NCBI RefSeq assembly: GCF_000829375.1 | Contig: NZ_AP014624.1 | Location: forward strand, 620,001-684,000 | DNA from: Chryseobacterium sp. StRB126 | GTDB taxonomy: Bacteria; Bacteroidota; Bacteroidia; Flavobacteriales; Weeksellaceae | Direction of reading: 5' to 3' | DNA: 64,000 bases | Part shown: one piece after another, positions 63,119-64,000 of the stretch | How positions within the stretch are numbered: position 1 is the stretch's first letter | Layout: every line of letters starts with the position of its first letter | Translations under genes and position numbers: made by a program | The notes under the pieces: generated by a model | The model's database searches: none | What the model was told of the DNA's origin: nothing | What the model saw: only the letters and a program-made list of their open reading frames with translations

Positions 63119-63682
63119 TTAAATAACGGAAATCTCTTTTAAAATTTTGTAAACAAGATGGGTAGGAAGCCCCATAATAGTGTAAAAACTACCTGTCAGG
63201 CTTTTAATTTTTGCCATTCCCAGCCATTCCTGAATCCCATAACTTCCAGCTTTATCAAAAGGCTTATACTTTTGAATATAATACTGAATTTCTTCATCAG
63301 TGAGCTCAGCCAGAATCACATCAGCAACATCAGTTTCTGTGTATATTTTATCTGCAGTTTTGATGGTAATTCCTGTATACACCTGATGAGTTCTCCCCGA
63401 AAGGCTTTTAAGCATATTATGAGCATCAGCTTCATCTTTTGGTTTACCCAAAATTTGCCCATCTATGGCCACTACAGTATCTGCTGTTAGTAAAACTTCA
63501 TCATCTGTCAGAGCTCTGAAAGCATTTGCTTTTAATTCAGACAAATAGGCTGCTGCATTTTCTATCTCAATCGAGTCAGGAATAATTTCCTCACAGTCGA
63601 TTTTTACCACTTCAAATTCAAAACCAAGGCTGGAAAGAAGCTCTTTTCTTCTTGGGGACTGAGACGCTAAAAGTAATTTCAT
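63119..63682 (-). CDS. maf: Maf-type nucleoside triphosphate pyrophosphatase
   Basis: The 187-residue protein begins LLLASQSPRRKELLSSLG and has the TADTVVAIDG and LGKPKDEADA blocks, then LSGRTHQVYTGI and DKAGSYGIQEWL. This is the YhdE-like subgroup that hydrolyses dTTP, UTP and modified nucleotides. It starts 8 bp after the KdsC-like gene, so the two are co-transcribed. Confidence 0.94.
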   Translation of the reverse strand: MKLLLASQSPRRKELLSSLGFEFEVVKIDCEEIIPDSIEIENAAAYLSELKANAFRALTDDEVLLTADTVVAIDGQILGKPKDEADAHNMLKSLSGRTHQVYTGITIKTADKIYTETDVADVILAELTDEEIQYYIQKYKPFDKAGSYGIQEWLGMAKIKSLTGSFYTIMGLPTHLVYKILKEISVI

Positions 63683-63690
63683 AAATATCG

Positions 63691-64000
63691 TTATACAGAT
63701 TGGGTGTTATCATCATGCCAGTTGCCCTGAACCTTCATTACCTGTTCAATAACGTCTCGTACAGCACCGCTTCCTCCTTTCTTTGTAGAAATATAATCAG
63801 ATATCCCTTTTACCTCAGGAACTGCATTTTCAGGACATGCTGCAATAGCAGAACTTTCCATGATATGAATATCCGGGAGATCATCTCCCATGGTCAGAAT
63901 TTCCTCATTTTTAAGATTATACTTCTTTTTAAAATCTTCAAAATCCTCAATTTTATTATGAGATTTCGGATAATAATCCTGAATACCAAGGTAATTGATT
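63691..64000 (-). CDS. KdsC-like HAD phosphatase, C-terminal part (cut by right edge)
   Basis: The visible 103 codons read in frame from the edge: YLGIQDYYPKSHNKIEDF, then EEILTMGDDLPDIHIM with the HAD motif IV aspartates, ACPENAVPEVKGISDYIS and KKGGSGAVRDVIEQVM. The GGxGAVR ending and the short cap-less layout match 3-deoxy-D-manno-octulosonate 8-phosphate phosphatase (KdsC) of lipopolysaccharide core synthesis. The internal Met at 63891 is not the start; the real start lies outside the window. Confidence 0.85.
   Translation of the reverse strand, partial: INYLGIQDYYPKSHNKIEDFEDFKKKYNLKNEEILTMGDDLPDIHIMESSAIAACPENAVPEVKGISDYISTKKGGSGAVRDVIEQVMKVQGNWHDDNTQSV

Noticed and set aside
63158..63490. 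A 110-codon plus-strand ORF opposite maf
   Set aside because: It is antisense to conserved Maf blocks.

Overview
The window is a low-GC chromosomal segment of a Bacteroidota bacterium, most likely a flavobacterium of the Chryseobacterium/Elizabethkingia group (Weeksellaceae). Supporting signs are a fused MurF-Alr enzyme, a SprE/PorW-like type IX secretion lipoprotein, secreted FISUMP-domain proteins, sparse Shine-Dalgarno sites and several promoter candidates carrying the Bacteroidota -7 box TAnnTTTG. No tRNA, rRNA, insertion sequence, prophage or CRISPR array was seen.

Left third (1-27601): one uninterrupted minus-strand reading frame of 7916 codons (1-23748) that runs off the left edge. 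It encodes a non-ribosomal peptide synthetase (NRPS) with six complete modules and part of a seventh. The order is C-A-T, C-A-T, C-A-T-E, C-A-T, C-A-T, C-A-T-E, C-A(partial). Module 6 carries a textbook threonine code (DFWNIGMVHK), and modules 3 and 6 end in epimerisation domains. About 613 bp of the sixth A domain is repeated almost base for base in the seventh, which points to recent recombination inside the gene. Behind it lie two related secreted proteins (one with a C-terminal FISUMP domain, one short) and an Sfp-type phosphopantetheinyl transferase that could activate the carrier domains.

Middle (27861-46480): a Cu/Zn superoxide dismutase lipoprotein, the Prc protease, a tiny membrane protein, SurE, a tight operon of an Lgt-like membrane transferase, a two-helix membrane protein and a many-cysteine radical SAM enzyme, then GMP reductase and FabG. 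An operon of an acidic repeat protein, RsmI and a WG-repeat protein follows, then thymidine kinase, and a run of MurF-Alr, a patatin/beta-barrel protein and YbeY.

Origin-like zone (46481-53249): mnmG is bracketed by two perfect parS sites (TGTTTCACGTGAAACA). About 1.8 kb of very AT-rich gene-free DNA follows, then pgk, then a 410 bp intergenic stretch with DnaA-box matches before rpiB. Together these suggest an origin-proximal region.

Right end (53250-64000): rpiB, a frameshifted small ORF, RNase R, a LysE-type exporter overlapping an LD-carboxypeptidase, YraN, an SDR enzyme, TsaB, the SprE/PorW-like lipoprotein, Maf and the C-terminal part of a KdsC-like phosphatase cut by the right edge. 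Most units are closed by clear intrinsic terminators.
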